From assembly GCA_021296235.1 (NCBI GenBank), contig JAGWAS010000022.1, positions 1 through 32,792 on the forward strand: a stretch of 32,792 nucleotides of DNA. The letters run 5' to 3'. The position numbers and the translations under genes are program-made. Within the stretch, counting starts at the first letter, position 1, and each line of letters starts with the position of its first letter. A model generated the notes under the pieces. It made no database searches and was not told the DNA's origin. It saw only the letters and a list, made by a program, of their open reading frames with translations. Source of the stretch: Paracoccaceae bacterium (lineage in GTDB: Bacteria; Pseudomonadota; Alphaproteobacteria; Rhodobacterales; Rhodobacteraceae). Below are positions 16,904-25,881 of this stretch, in pieces.

Positions 16904-18130
16904 GTGGGATCCAACATGAAACGGATTTTGGTGGTTGGGGGCGGACAGGCCGGACATTCGGTGGCAGCAAAACTCAGGTCTTGCGGATTTGACGGTAGAA
17001 TCGTTCTTATCTGCGGCGAGGATGAGTTGCCGTATCAGAGACCGCCCCTTTCGAAGAAATATCTTCTCGGTGAATTTGAGCGCGAACGTCTGCATCTGCG
17101 CCCACGCGACTATTATTCTGACAACGGAATCGAACTGATGCTGGGTGAACGTTGCAATGGCATCGATCCGAACGGACGGAAAATTGAGCTCGGTTCCGGC
17201 GTGCTCAACTATGATGAACTGGTGCTTGCCACCGGATCCACCCCCCGAAATCTCCCTGAACGGGCAGGCGGCCTGCTGGACGGCGTTCACACCGTCAGGA
17301 CCGTTGCCGACATTGACGGGATGCGGTCGGAACTCGCGGCCGGGATGAACGTTCTTGTCGTCGGAGGCGGATATATCGGGCTGGAGACAGCGGCAACCTG
17401 CGCCACAAAGGGATGCAATGTAACGATTGTCGAAGTTGCAGACAGGATACTGCAGCGCGTGGCCGCACCGGAAACTTCAAACTATTTTAGAGCGCTTCAC
17501 TCGGACAGGGGCGTACGGGTTCTGGAGGGAACGGCGCTGGCGCGACTCCTCGCCGGAACCGGAGGACGGGTTGCTGCCGCCGAACTCAAGGATGCCGGGA
17601 GAATCGACGCTGACCTGGCTGTCGTCGGGATCGGCATATTGCCGTCAACGGAATTGGCGGAAGCGGCAGGATTGGAGATCGACAATGGCATCCGGGTGGA
17701 TGCGTACGGGCGAACTTCTGCTGATGGCGTCTGGGCCGCCGGTGATTGCGCCTCCTTTCCCCTGGGTGGCAAGCGCATTCGTCTTGAAAGCGTTCAGAAC
17801 GCCATTGATCAGGCAGAGATTGTCGCCGAGAACATTCTTGGTGCCGAACGCGAATATGTGCCGGTTCCATGGTTCTGGTCAGATCAATTCGACGCAAAAC
17901 TGCAGATTGCGGGCCTCGGAACCGGCTACGACAGGATCATTTCGAGACGTATCGAAGGAGCAGCAGCAGCAAGCTTCTGGTATTTTGCGGGCGACTCGTT
18001 GCTGGCGGTTGATGCCATCAACGACTCGCGAAGCTACATGGTCGGAAAACGCCTGCTAGAAACTGGCAAAGCCGCAAATACGGAAGTTCTTGCAGACCCG
18101 TCAGCCAACTTGAAACTGCTGATCAGATAG
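16904..18130 (+). CDS. FAD/NAD(P)H ferredoxin-reductase-type oxidoreductase
   Basis: This 408-residue flavoprotein belongs to the putidaredoxin/rhodocoxin reductase group. Such proteins pass electrons from NAD(P)H through FAD to a 2Fe-2S ferredoxin serving P450s or Rieske oxygenases. The FAD Rossmann motif is VVGGGQAGHSVAAKL, followed by PYQRPPLSKKYLLGE. The NAD(P) motif is VVGGGYIGLETA, and the C-terminal FAD loop is VWAAGDCASFP. The redox-active CxxxxC of dihydrolipoamide dehydrogenases is absent at the N-terminus, so it does not replace the missing E3. The GTG start has AGGAAG 7 nt upstream; ATG 16916 is an alternative (404 residues). No ferredoxin or P450 is adjacent. rsmD follows by 29 bp. 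Confidence 0.88.
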   Translation: MGSNMKRILVVGGGQAGHSVAAKLRSCGFDGRIVLICGEDELPYQRPPLSKKYLLGEFERERLHLRPRDYYSDNGIELMLGERCNGIDPNGRKIELGSGVLNYDELVLATGSTPRNLPERAGGLLDGVHTVRTVADIDGMRSELAAGMNVLVVGGGYIGLETAATCATKGCNVTIVEVADRILQRVAAPETSNYFRALHSDRGVRVLEGTALARLLAGTGGRVAAAELKDAGRIDADLAVVGIGILPSTELAEAAGLEIDNGIRVDAYGRTSADGVWAAGDCASFPLGGKRIRLESVQNAIDQAEIVAENILGAEREYVPVPWFWSDQFDAKLQIAGLGTGYDRIISRRIEGAAAASFWYFAGDSLLAVDAINDSRSYMVGKRLLETGKAANTEVLADPSANLKLLIR

Positions 18131-18159
18131 CACCGTCACCGGTTTGCTGCGGCCTGAAC

Positions 18160-18729
18160 ATGAGGATAATCGCCGGAGAATTCAAGGGACTCAAGCTGAC
18201 GCCGGTCGGCAAGGGCGATCCCCGACGTCGACTGCGTCCGACATCAGCGCGCATGAAAACGCGGATATTTGACCTGATCACCCATGGGCCATGCGGCAAC
18301 CGTGTTGCCGGAGCGAGGGTTCTTGATCTCTTCGCCGGAACCGGGGCACTCGGCCTTGAGGCGATTTCCCGCGGAGCATCGTTCGCGTGCTTCGTGGACA
18401 ATGGCAACGTTGCCTGTGAGTTGATCCAAAGGAACATTGGCTTGGCCCGCGTCGGCAAGAAAGCGATCCTGCTCAGGAAGGACGCAGCGCGCCTCGGTAA
18501 TTGGGGCGGTGTTCCCTTCGACCTTGTGATCATGGATCCGCCGTACGGAACCGATTTGCCGGAGAGGGTTCTCAGCCAAGCCGCCCGGTCCGGTTGGCTC
18601 GGCCCCGACTGCTTCGTTGTTGCCGAGGATTCCCGGTTCCTTTCGGATCCGGATTTTCTGGAGGTGGTTGACCGGCGGAAATCTGGCGACACCTGCATTT
18701 CTTGCCTGGTTGTCAAACCCGCCGGTTGA
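18160..18729 (+). CDS. rsmD: 16S rRNA (guanine966-N2)-methyltransferase RsmD
   Basis: This 189-residue SAM-dependent methyltransferase modifies G966 of 16S rRNA on the assembled 30S particle. MRIIAGEFKGLKL opens the family N-terminus, LRPTSARMKTRIFDL is the conserved substrate-side block, VLDLFAGTGALGLEA is the SAM motif, and the catalytic IMDPPYG lies at about residue 126. The usual RPTxDRVRE reads RPTSARMKT here, a minor variation. The length is normal. It probably shares a transcript with the flavoprotein upstream. Confidence 0.92.
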   Translation: MRIIAGEFKGLKLTPVGKGDPRRRLRPTSARMKTRIFDLITHGPCGNRVAGARVLDLFAGTGALGLEAISRGASFACFVDNGNVACELIQRNIGLARVGKKAILLRKDAARLGNWGGVPFDLVIMDPPYGTDLPERVLSQAARSGWLGPDCFVVAEDSRFLSDPDFLEVVDRRKSGDTCISCLVVKPAG

Positions 18730-18972
18730 TCCGCTGATGCGTCGAGGCTCCGGCAACCTTCCGGTCGGCGGGACCGGGTTCACCATGCTGAAGGAGGAAC
18801 CCAATCTCCGTTGCGGATTGCTTCCAGAACCTGGCAAGCTGCCAATGCTGAGATCGAAAAGTCAGCATTCAATCGTCGCAAGCTTGATGACGCCGACAGC
18901 GCCGTGTCGGGTAGAGCAAAGGCTGATCTGGACAAGGCTGTTGGGTGGTTTCGCTGAAATCCGACAAGAATC

Positions 18973-19000
18973 TTGATAATACATACAGAATAATTATATT
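18973..19000 (+). promoter_or_regulatory. Candidate promoter of toxin-antitoxin fusion
   Basis: TTGATA (18973-18978) and TATATT (18995-19000) are spaced 16 bp in a sharply AT-rich patch. The -10 box ends 6 bp before the ATG at 19007, so the mRNA would be leaderless or start from a further ATG at 19013. The preceding stretch 18730-18972 shows no gene. Confidence 0.45.
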
Positions 19001-19008
19001 GTAATTAT
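18990..19008. promoter_or_regulatory. Palindromic candidate operator over TA start
   Basis: ATAATTA (18990-18996) and TAATTAT (19002-19008) are perfect inverted repeats with a 5-bp spacer. The TAATTA cores are spaced 11 bp centre to centre, about one helical turn. The site covers the -10 box and the start codon. This fits autorepression by a ribbon-helix-helix antitoxin, which typically binds such paired half-sites. Binding itself is inference. Confidence 0.5.
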
Positions 19009-19606
19009 GGATATGCCATTCATCTGGAACCCAAATAAAAACGGCCAACTCAAGCAAGAACGTGGTTTCGGGTTCGAGGATGTTGTCGAAGCGATAGATA
19101 GCGGGGGGCTGCTAGACGATTTTTGCAATCCCAGTGATCGCTACAGAAACCAAAGACTGCATCTGATCAATCTGAATGGTTGCACCATAATCGTGCCGTA
19201 TGTGGAAAAAGAAGACTGTGTGTTCCTGAAAACTGCCTTCCCAAGCCGCAAGGCGACAAAAAAATACCTTAAGTGGCAAACCATGACACAACCAAACAAA
19301 ATCAATCTCGATTCCACACCCTTGGACGATGAAGAAAGGGGTATCATAGACGCCTTTGAAAAAGGGTTGGATGAAGGGACCTTCGTTTCGGAGCTGACCG
19401 ACGAGCGCCAAGTCAAGATTGAAGCGTCAGCCCGTGTGACCATGAAACCGCCAAAGGCGCAGATTACGACCCGTTTGGCAAAACATGATCTGTCCCGCTT
19501 GAAGGCACGAGCGCTTGAGCTGGGGATGCCATATCAAACCTTGCTAGCGTCCATTGTGCACCAGTACGTTGAAGGGGCGCTTGTTGAAAAAAAGATGGAC
19601 AGATAG
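19007..19606 (+). CDS. BrnT-like toxin fused to CopG/RHH-type antitoxin
   Basis: One 199-residue ORF holds two proteins that are normally separate. Residues 1-88 match the BrnT-like toxin partner: FIWNPNKNGQLKQERGFGFE, VVEAIDSGGLLDD, TIIVPYVEKEDCVFLKT, PSRKATKKYL; such RNase-fold toxins cleave RNA. Residues 93-199 match the partner antitoxin: NKINLDSTPLDDEERGIIDA, then a C-terminal RHH-like DNA-binding part (ITTRLAKHDLSRLKARALE, LGMPYQTLLASIVHQYVEG). The antitoxin Met is at 19283, preceded only by a weak AAGTGG site. Family pairs lie toxin-first in separate cistrons; here KYLKWQTM joins them in frame. The coding region and upstream DNA are more AT-rich than neighbours, suggesting transfer. 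Whether it makes a fusion, or an extra free antitoxin from 19283, is unknown. Confidence 0.8.
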   Translation: MDMPFIWNPNKNGQLKQERGFGFEDVVEAIDSGGLLDDFCNPSDRYRNQRLHLINLNGCTIIVPYVEKEDCVFLKTAFPSRKATKKYLKWQTMTQPNKINLDSTPLDDEERGIIDAFEKGLDEGTFVSELTDERQVKIEASARVTMKPPKAQITTRLAKHDLSRLKARALELGMPYQTLLASIVHQYVEGALVEKKMDR

Positions 19607-20019
19607 AAACCTTAGAGAGCTGATTAAGGCCGTGGGATTCATATTCCATCGAGTTTTTCAGATAAATTGGTAACTGGTGAGGTATGCGGTTCGTCAATTC
19701 GACATTTGGCTGCATGTTTCAGGAAACCGATGGAGTGGACGCCCCATCTGACGGCGTTATAAGCGCTAGGAAGAAGCGTACTGCAGAGCGGCATGCGGCC
19801 GTCAAGTCATGCACAAAAGTTCCAAAGAAATCAGGTGCCATTCAGCCTACTGGACAGGCTTGATCTCACCACATCATCTGCATGATCTTCCTTGCGGCCT
19901 GCCGAATTCCTGACTGGATTGGATCATTGACGAAGGCGGAGGCGGATGAAACTTCCGACTTTGACACGCTACATCAGGATCGGCCTTTTCTGCAGGCAAA
20001 CGCCTGCTGGTCTCATCCA
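19607..20019. other. Gap between TA fusion and pncB
   Basis: A 413-bp spacer of mixed composition between genes that converge. No gene, tRNA or long repeat was seen. A GC-rich hairpin lies at its right end near the pncB stop. Confidence 0.4.
19992..20007. terminator. Hairpin downstream of pncB
   Basis: GCAGGC (19992-19997) and GCCTGC (20002-20007) pair perfectly around AAAC, 12 bp after the pncB stop on the minus strand. No T-run follows on that strand, so it may only be a 3'-end stabilising stem. Confidence 0.3.
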
Positions 20020-21324
20020 TCACACCTCAAGATCAATGGGTTCCTGATTGCCGACACCGAACACACTGCAGTAGCGTTCAATCTCATTCTTCGGTCCAAG
20101 TGCCTTCAGTGGATTGTCCGAGAGCTTTACGGTCGGCCTGCCATCCGCAGACACTGCCTTGCAGACCACTGACAGGGGAGCCAATCCATCCTCACTCACC
20201 AGCCCACGGAAATCATTGGTCAACAGAGTGCCCCAGCCAAAACTGACCCGGGATTGCTCGCCGAACCTGTGTTGGAGGTATTCGATTTTGTCGACGTCAA
20301 GCCCGTCGGAGAAGATTATCCGTTTGGTGGCAGGGTCTTCCCCGCGATTTTGCCACCATTCCAGGGCGAGTTGGGCCATCACTTCCGGTTGACCGGAGTC
20401 GATTCTGATTCCGGTCCAGCTGGCGAGCCATTCGGGCGCCCTTGTCAGAAATTCAGGGGTGCCGAAGGTATCCGAGAGAAAAATCCGAAGGTTGCCGTCA
20501 TGCTCCCGCTGCCATTGCCGCATCACCCGGTAGGGGGCATCAAGCAATTCCTCGTCGCAGTTGGCAAGGGCGGCATAAACCATCGGAAGTTCATGGGCGT
20601 TTGTCCCGATTGCCTCGACCTCACGCCGCATGGCAATCAGGCAATTTGACGTTCCGACAAACTTGTCGCCCAATCCCTCAATCAAGGCCTGCACACACCA
20701 ATCCTGCCAAAGCCATGAGTGGCGCCGGCGGGTTCCGAAATCGGCAAGCTGCAGGCCGTCGAGTCGGCGGAGCCGCTCCATCTTTTCCCAAATTCTGGCC
20801 ATGCCTCTGGCATAGAGAACCTGCAGTTCAAAGCGACCCAACCTTTTCAGCACCGCGCGGGAGCGCAATTCCGTAATGACCGCCAGGGCCGGAATTTCCC
20901 AAAGCATGACTTCGGGCCATTTTCCTTCAAATGTCAGTTCGAATTGGCCATCCCGGCGTTGCAGTTGATACGGCGGAAGGCGCAGCTCCTCAAACCACTC
21001 CATGAACCCGGGACGGAACATTTGCCGTTTGCCGTAGAATGTATTGCCGCGCAGCCAAGTCGACTCGCCGCGAGAGAGCTTAAGGGACCGGACATGATCA
21101 AGTTGCTCACGCAACTCGCCCTCGTCGATCAGTTCACCGAGTCTTACGGCTGATGTCCTGTTGATCAGTTTCGACCGGACCAATGTGTCTGGCGAATTTC
21201 GCAACACAAACTGGCACATCAGCAGCTTGTAGAAATCCATGTCGATCAGCGACCGAACGATCGGGTCGATTTTCCAGTTGTGATTGTGAACCCGGGTAGC
21301 GATATCCACGGTTGAAATGGTCAT
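20020..21324 (-). CDS. pncB: Nicotinate phosphoribosyltransferase PncB
   Basis: This 434-residue enzyme makes nicotinate mononucleotide from nicotinate and PRPP with ATP hydrolysis, the second step of NAD salvage. Family segments include IVRSLIDMDFYKLLMCQFVL, ADFGTRRRHSWLWQ, FVGTSNCLIAMRREVEAIGT-type residues (here read FVGTSNCLIAM and GTNAHELPM with the phosphoryl-acceptor His), LSDTFGTPEF, GIRIDSGQP, IIFSDGLDVDKI and FGWGTLLTNDF. The length matches bacterial PncB. It lies 21 bp behind pncA on the same strand, so both steps from nicotinamide are encoded in one operon. Confidence 0.95.
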   Translation of the reverse strand: MTISTVDIATRVHNHNWKIDPIVRSLIDMDFYKLLMCQFVLRNSPDTLVRSKLINRTSAVRLGELIDEGELREQLDHVRSLKLSRGESTWLRGNTFYGKRQMFRPGFMEWFEELRLPPYQLQRRDGQFELTFEGKWPEVMLWEIPALAVITELRSRAVLKRLGRFELQVLYARGMARIWEKMERLRRLDGLQLADFGTRRRHSWLWQDWCVQALIEGLGDKFVGTSNCLIAMRREVEAIGTNAHELPMVYAALANCDEELLDAPYRVMRQWQREHDGNLRIFLSDTFGTPEFLTRAPEWLASWTGIRIDSGQPEVMAQLALEWWQNRGEDPATKRIIFSDGLDVDKIEYLQHRFGEQSRVSFGWGTLLTNDFRGLVSEDGLAPLSVVCKAVSADGRPTVKLSDNPLKALGPKNEIERYCSVFGVGNQEPIDLEV

Positions 21325-21345
21325 GCTTCGGTCAAATCCAGTAGC

Positions 21346-21975
21346 TTAGGCAGACAGTACAGGCCAGCTCTCCAACCTGACCCCGGCGGCCAGCATCTGT
21401 GAACGTGCTTCGGCCAGCGAGCCGTCAAGATCAATCGCCCGGCATCCATCTTCATATACAGTTGCGGAAAAACCGAGTTTAACCGCATCAATTGCTGAAT
21501 ACAGGACACAAAAATCCGTTGCGAGACCTACGCAGGCCACATGACCAACCCCTCGCGTCCTCAAATATCCCTCAAGCCCCGTCGGTGTCTTCATGTCATT
21601 TTCGAAGAAGGCTGAATAGCTGTCGATTTCGGTTCGGAAACCCTTGCGAATGATCATGTCCGCCGATTCCGCTCTCAGCCGGGGATGAAACTCGGCGCCC
21701 CTGCTGCCCTGAACGCAGTGGTCCGGCCACAGCACTTGGGTGCCGTAAGACAAATCGACCGTGTCAAATGGTTTCCTGCCCGAATGGTTGGCGGCAAAAG
21801 AGGCATGGCCCGCAGGGTGCCAATCCTGTGTGAACACCCGCACCTCGAACACATCCAACAGCTTGTTGATTCCGTCCACGATTGCGTCGCCATCGGGAAC
21901 GGCGAGCGAGCCCTGTGGGCAGAAATCGTTCTGCACATCAATGACGATCAGGGCATGATCGGGTCCGAATGTCAT
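21346..21975 (-). CDS. pncA: Nicotinamidase PncA
   Basis: This 209-residue amidase hydrolyses nicotinamide to nicotinate and ammonia, feeding PncB. The catalytic triad is visible as D13 (VIDVQNDF), K111 (IIRKGF) and C156 (GLATDFCV). The metal site is D51, H53 and H57 in QDWHPAGHASF. ATG 21975 has AGGAG 10 nt upstream and starts at the conserved N-terminus; the open frame back to 22203 carries no family sequence. pncB follows after 21 bp. Confidence 0.95.
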   Translation of the reverse strand: MTFGPDHALIVIDVQNDFCPQGSLAVPDGDAIVDGINKLLDVFEVRVFTQDWHPAGHASFAANHSGRKPFDTVDLSYGTQVLWPDHCVQGSRGAEFHPRLRAESADMIIRKGFRTEIDSYSAFFENDMKTPTGLEGYLRTRGVGHVACVGLATDFCVLYSAIDAVKLGFSATVYEDGCRAIDLDGSLAEARSQMLAAGVRLESWPVLSA

Positions 21976-22376
21976 TTTTTGCAAACTCCTGTGTGGGTGG
22001 CAACGGTGCCCTGCATCACTTTCGTTACTACGAAGTTGGGCGGATAGAATCGCACATTTTGCACGAAATGAGAATTCGGGACTTGCTTTGTTGCATTTCT
22101 CCGAAACCATGCCGCCATCTGTTGGACATTCTCCGGTCTCAAATGAATTGCAGGAACCAGCGACTAAGCGTCTTGGGCCTGCATTGGCCCGGTTTGCGGC
22201 CATGGGCCATCAGGAAATTGGCAACTCGAAGCAACCAGATTGACACATTTGGATAATGCCCGGAATCTCTTCCGCGGCTCCAATTCCGTTTGTCTCAATC
22301 AGTCTCCGGGCAGCATGTGCGGCATCCGAAAACGAAACAGGATGCTGCTTGGTCATGGCGGTTGACCGCACCCCCT
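21976..22376. other. Gap between GNAT gene and pncA
   Basis: A 401-bp spacer. It must hold the pncA promoter. A segment at 22083-22105 (TTGCTTTGTTGCAT) resembles the ends of some IS5-type elements, but I see no transposase or second end, so nothing is assigned. Confidence 0.35.
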
Positions 22377-22901
22377 TTACCGCAATGTCTTAACAAGGAC
22401 CACCGCATCGTCATAGTCAAATCCTTCCGCAAGGCACCAGTCAGGCAGACAGTGCCGGGTCGGTTCAAACGGTTCGAATCCTGCCTTTCTGTACGCAGCG
22501 ATTGCGCGACGGTTGCGGGCGGAGGGCCGAATGATCATGGTTTTGGCCGGTGTTTCTTCCTTCAACACCGCAGCGACCTTCCTGATTGCGGACGATCCGT
22601 GCCCTTGGCCCCAATCATTCCTGCCGGCAATCCACAGGTCAATCTCGGCCACGGTCCCGTTCTGCCAATAGTGAATGACTCCAATGTCCCTGCCGTCGAG
22701 TTCCATCATGAAGATCCTGAATTCGCCTTCGGGCGCAAAGGCCTCCTCGTCGTAATCCTCGCAGAATTCCCCATAGCTGGGAACCGGATGATCGCAATAG
22801 TCCGGCGGCCCCATCATCTGGGCAGTGGCATCCGAGCACGCCAGCATTTCATGGACGACCGGACGGTCCTCAAGGCGAGCGGGTTTCAACTTGAACGGCA
22901 T
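22377..22901 (-). CDS. GNAT-family N-acetyltransferase
   Basis: This 174-residue acetyltransferase resembles the aminoglycoside 6'-/RimJ-like GNAT group that transfers acetyl from acetyl-CoA to an amino group. IDLWIAGRNDWGQGHGSSAI contains the acetyl-CoA loop; MIIRPSARNRRAIAAYRKAG is the following motif. The substrate cannot be told from sequence. ATG 22901 begins at the conserved MPFKLKPARLEDRPVV. The longer open frame to 23087 would overlap gyrB. A further ATG at 22922 is possible. It is divergent from gyrB by 140 bp. Confidence 0.85.
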   Translation of the reverse strand: MPFKLKPARLEDRPVVHEMLACSDATAQMMGPPDYCDHPVPSYGEFCEDYDEEAFAPEGEFRIFMMELDGRDIGVIHYWQNGTVAEIDLWIAGRNDWGQGHGSSAIRKVAAVLKEETPAKTMIIRPSARNRRAIAAYRKAGFEPFEPTRHCLPDWCLAEGFDYDDAVVLVKTLR

Positions 22902-23017
22902 CCCCTGTTTGCTCCCGATCATTGGCAAGCGCCGAACGGAACCTGCGTTCCTTCCAATTGCGCCGGCACAAATCATTGATTCGCAACTTGGAGTTCCCAC
23001 CAATATGTAGTATTTGA

Positions 23018-25456
<2,439 letters not shown>

Positions 25457-25511
25457 GCGGCACAACGGGCACCTCCGACGGACGAAACGCCAACCGTACC
25501 CAAAAAAGGGA

Positions 25512-25537
25512 GATGGCGGGCCAATTGACCCGCCATC
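25512..25537. terminator. Hairpin downstream of gyrB
   Basis: GATGGCGGG (25512-25520) and CCCGCCATC (25529-25537) form a perfect 9-bp GC-rich stem, loop of 8 nt, 55 bp after the gyrB stop. A six-A run (25502-25507) precedes it, so a T-run follows on the minus strand; on the gyrB strand the tail is only AATTAT. Confidence 0.55.
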
Positions 25538-25539
25538 AA

Positions 25540-25572
25540 TTATCGCCAACAGGGAGGAGGATTTGGCGATAA
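25540..25572 (+). promoter_or_regulatory. Second stem-loop with purine-rich loop
   Basis: TTATCGCCAA (25540-25549) and TTGGCGATAA (25563-25572) are perfect 10-bp inverted repeats. The 13-nt loop contains GGGAGGAGG, an ideal Shine-Dalgarno-like string. It follows the gyrB hairpin after 2 nt. No start codon sits at a sensible distance, so its role is unknown. Confidence 0.5.
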
Positions 25573-25881
25573 AATCGAATTCGTTTCCGCTCGGCACGCC
25601 TGTGGACATTGCCGTCATGCAAAATCCTCTCAGCGTTGCCGATGCATGTATGGTTGGTCATCATTTAGTTCAAGACCAAGAGCCGAACGTTTGTTTCGAA
25701 ACAGTTAAGTTAGTTTGACAATTGTGTGAATGCAGCCGCCGACCAAGAAATATGCCGGCACCTGCCGCCCGTGATGCATCCTGAATTCCGACATATTGTG
25801 ATCGCGCTTGCCATCGACGGGAAATGCGTATCATAGAATCCTAACGTTCTGTCCAACAGTGAATTCAGGGCCAATTTTCAC

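Larger units (their letters stand above)
25457..25881. other. Spacer with two hairpins and a 51-codon ORF
   Basis: This gap holds two strong stem-loops (listed separately) and then a short frame from TTG 25563 (or ATG 25617) to TGA 25716-25718. The frame would encode about 51 residues (33 from the ATG). It has no recognised homologue and GGAGG is only 2 nt from the TTG, so it is unlikely to start there. The rest is presumed soe promoter DNA; no clear -35/-10 pair was chosen. Confidence 0.4.

Noticed and set aside
16904-18130. Flavoprotein as the missing E3 (dihydrolipoamide dehydrogenase)
   Set aside because: It has ferredoxin-reductase motifs and no CxxxxC redox disulfide.
21976-22203. N-terminal extension of the pncA frame
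   Set aside because: Family similarity begins at ATG 21975, which has AGGAG upstream; the extension lacks family sequence.
22470-22500. GGTTCGAATCC string resembling a tRNA T-loop
   Set aside because: It lies within the GNAT coding sequence and no acceptor, D or anticodon arms can be formed around it.
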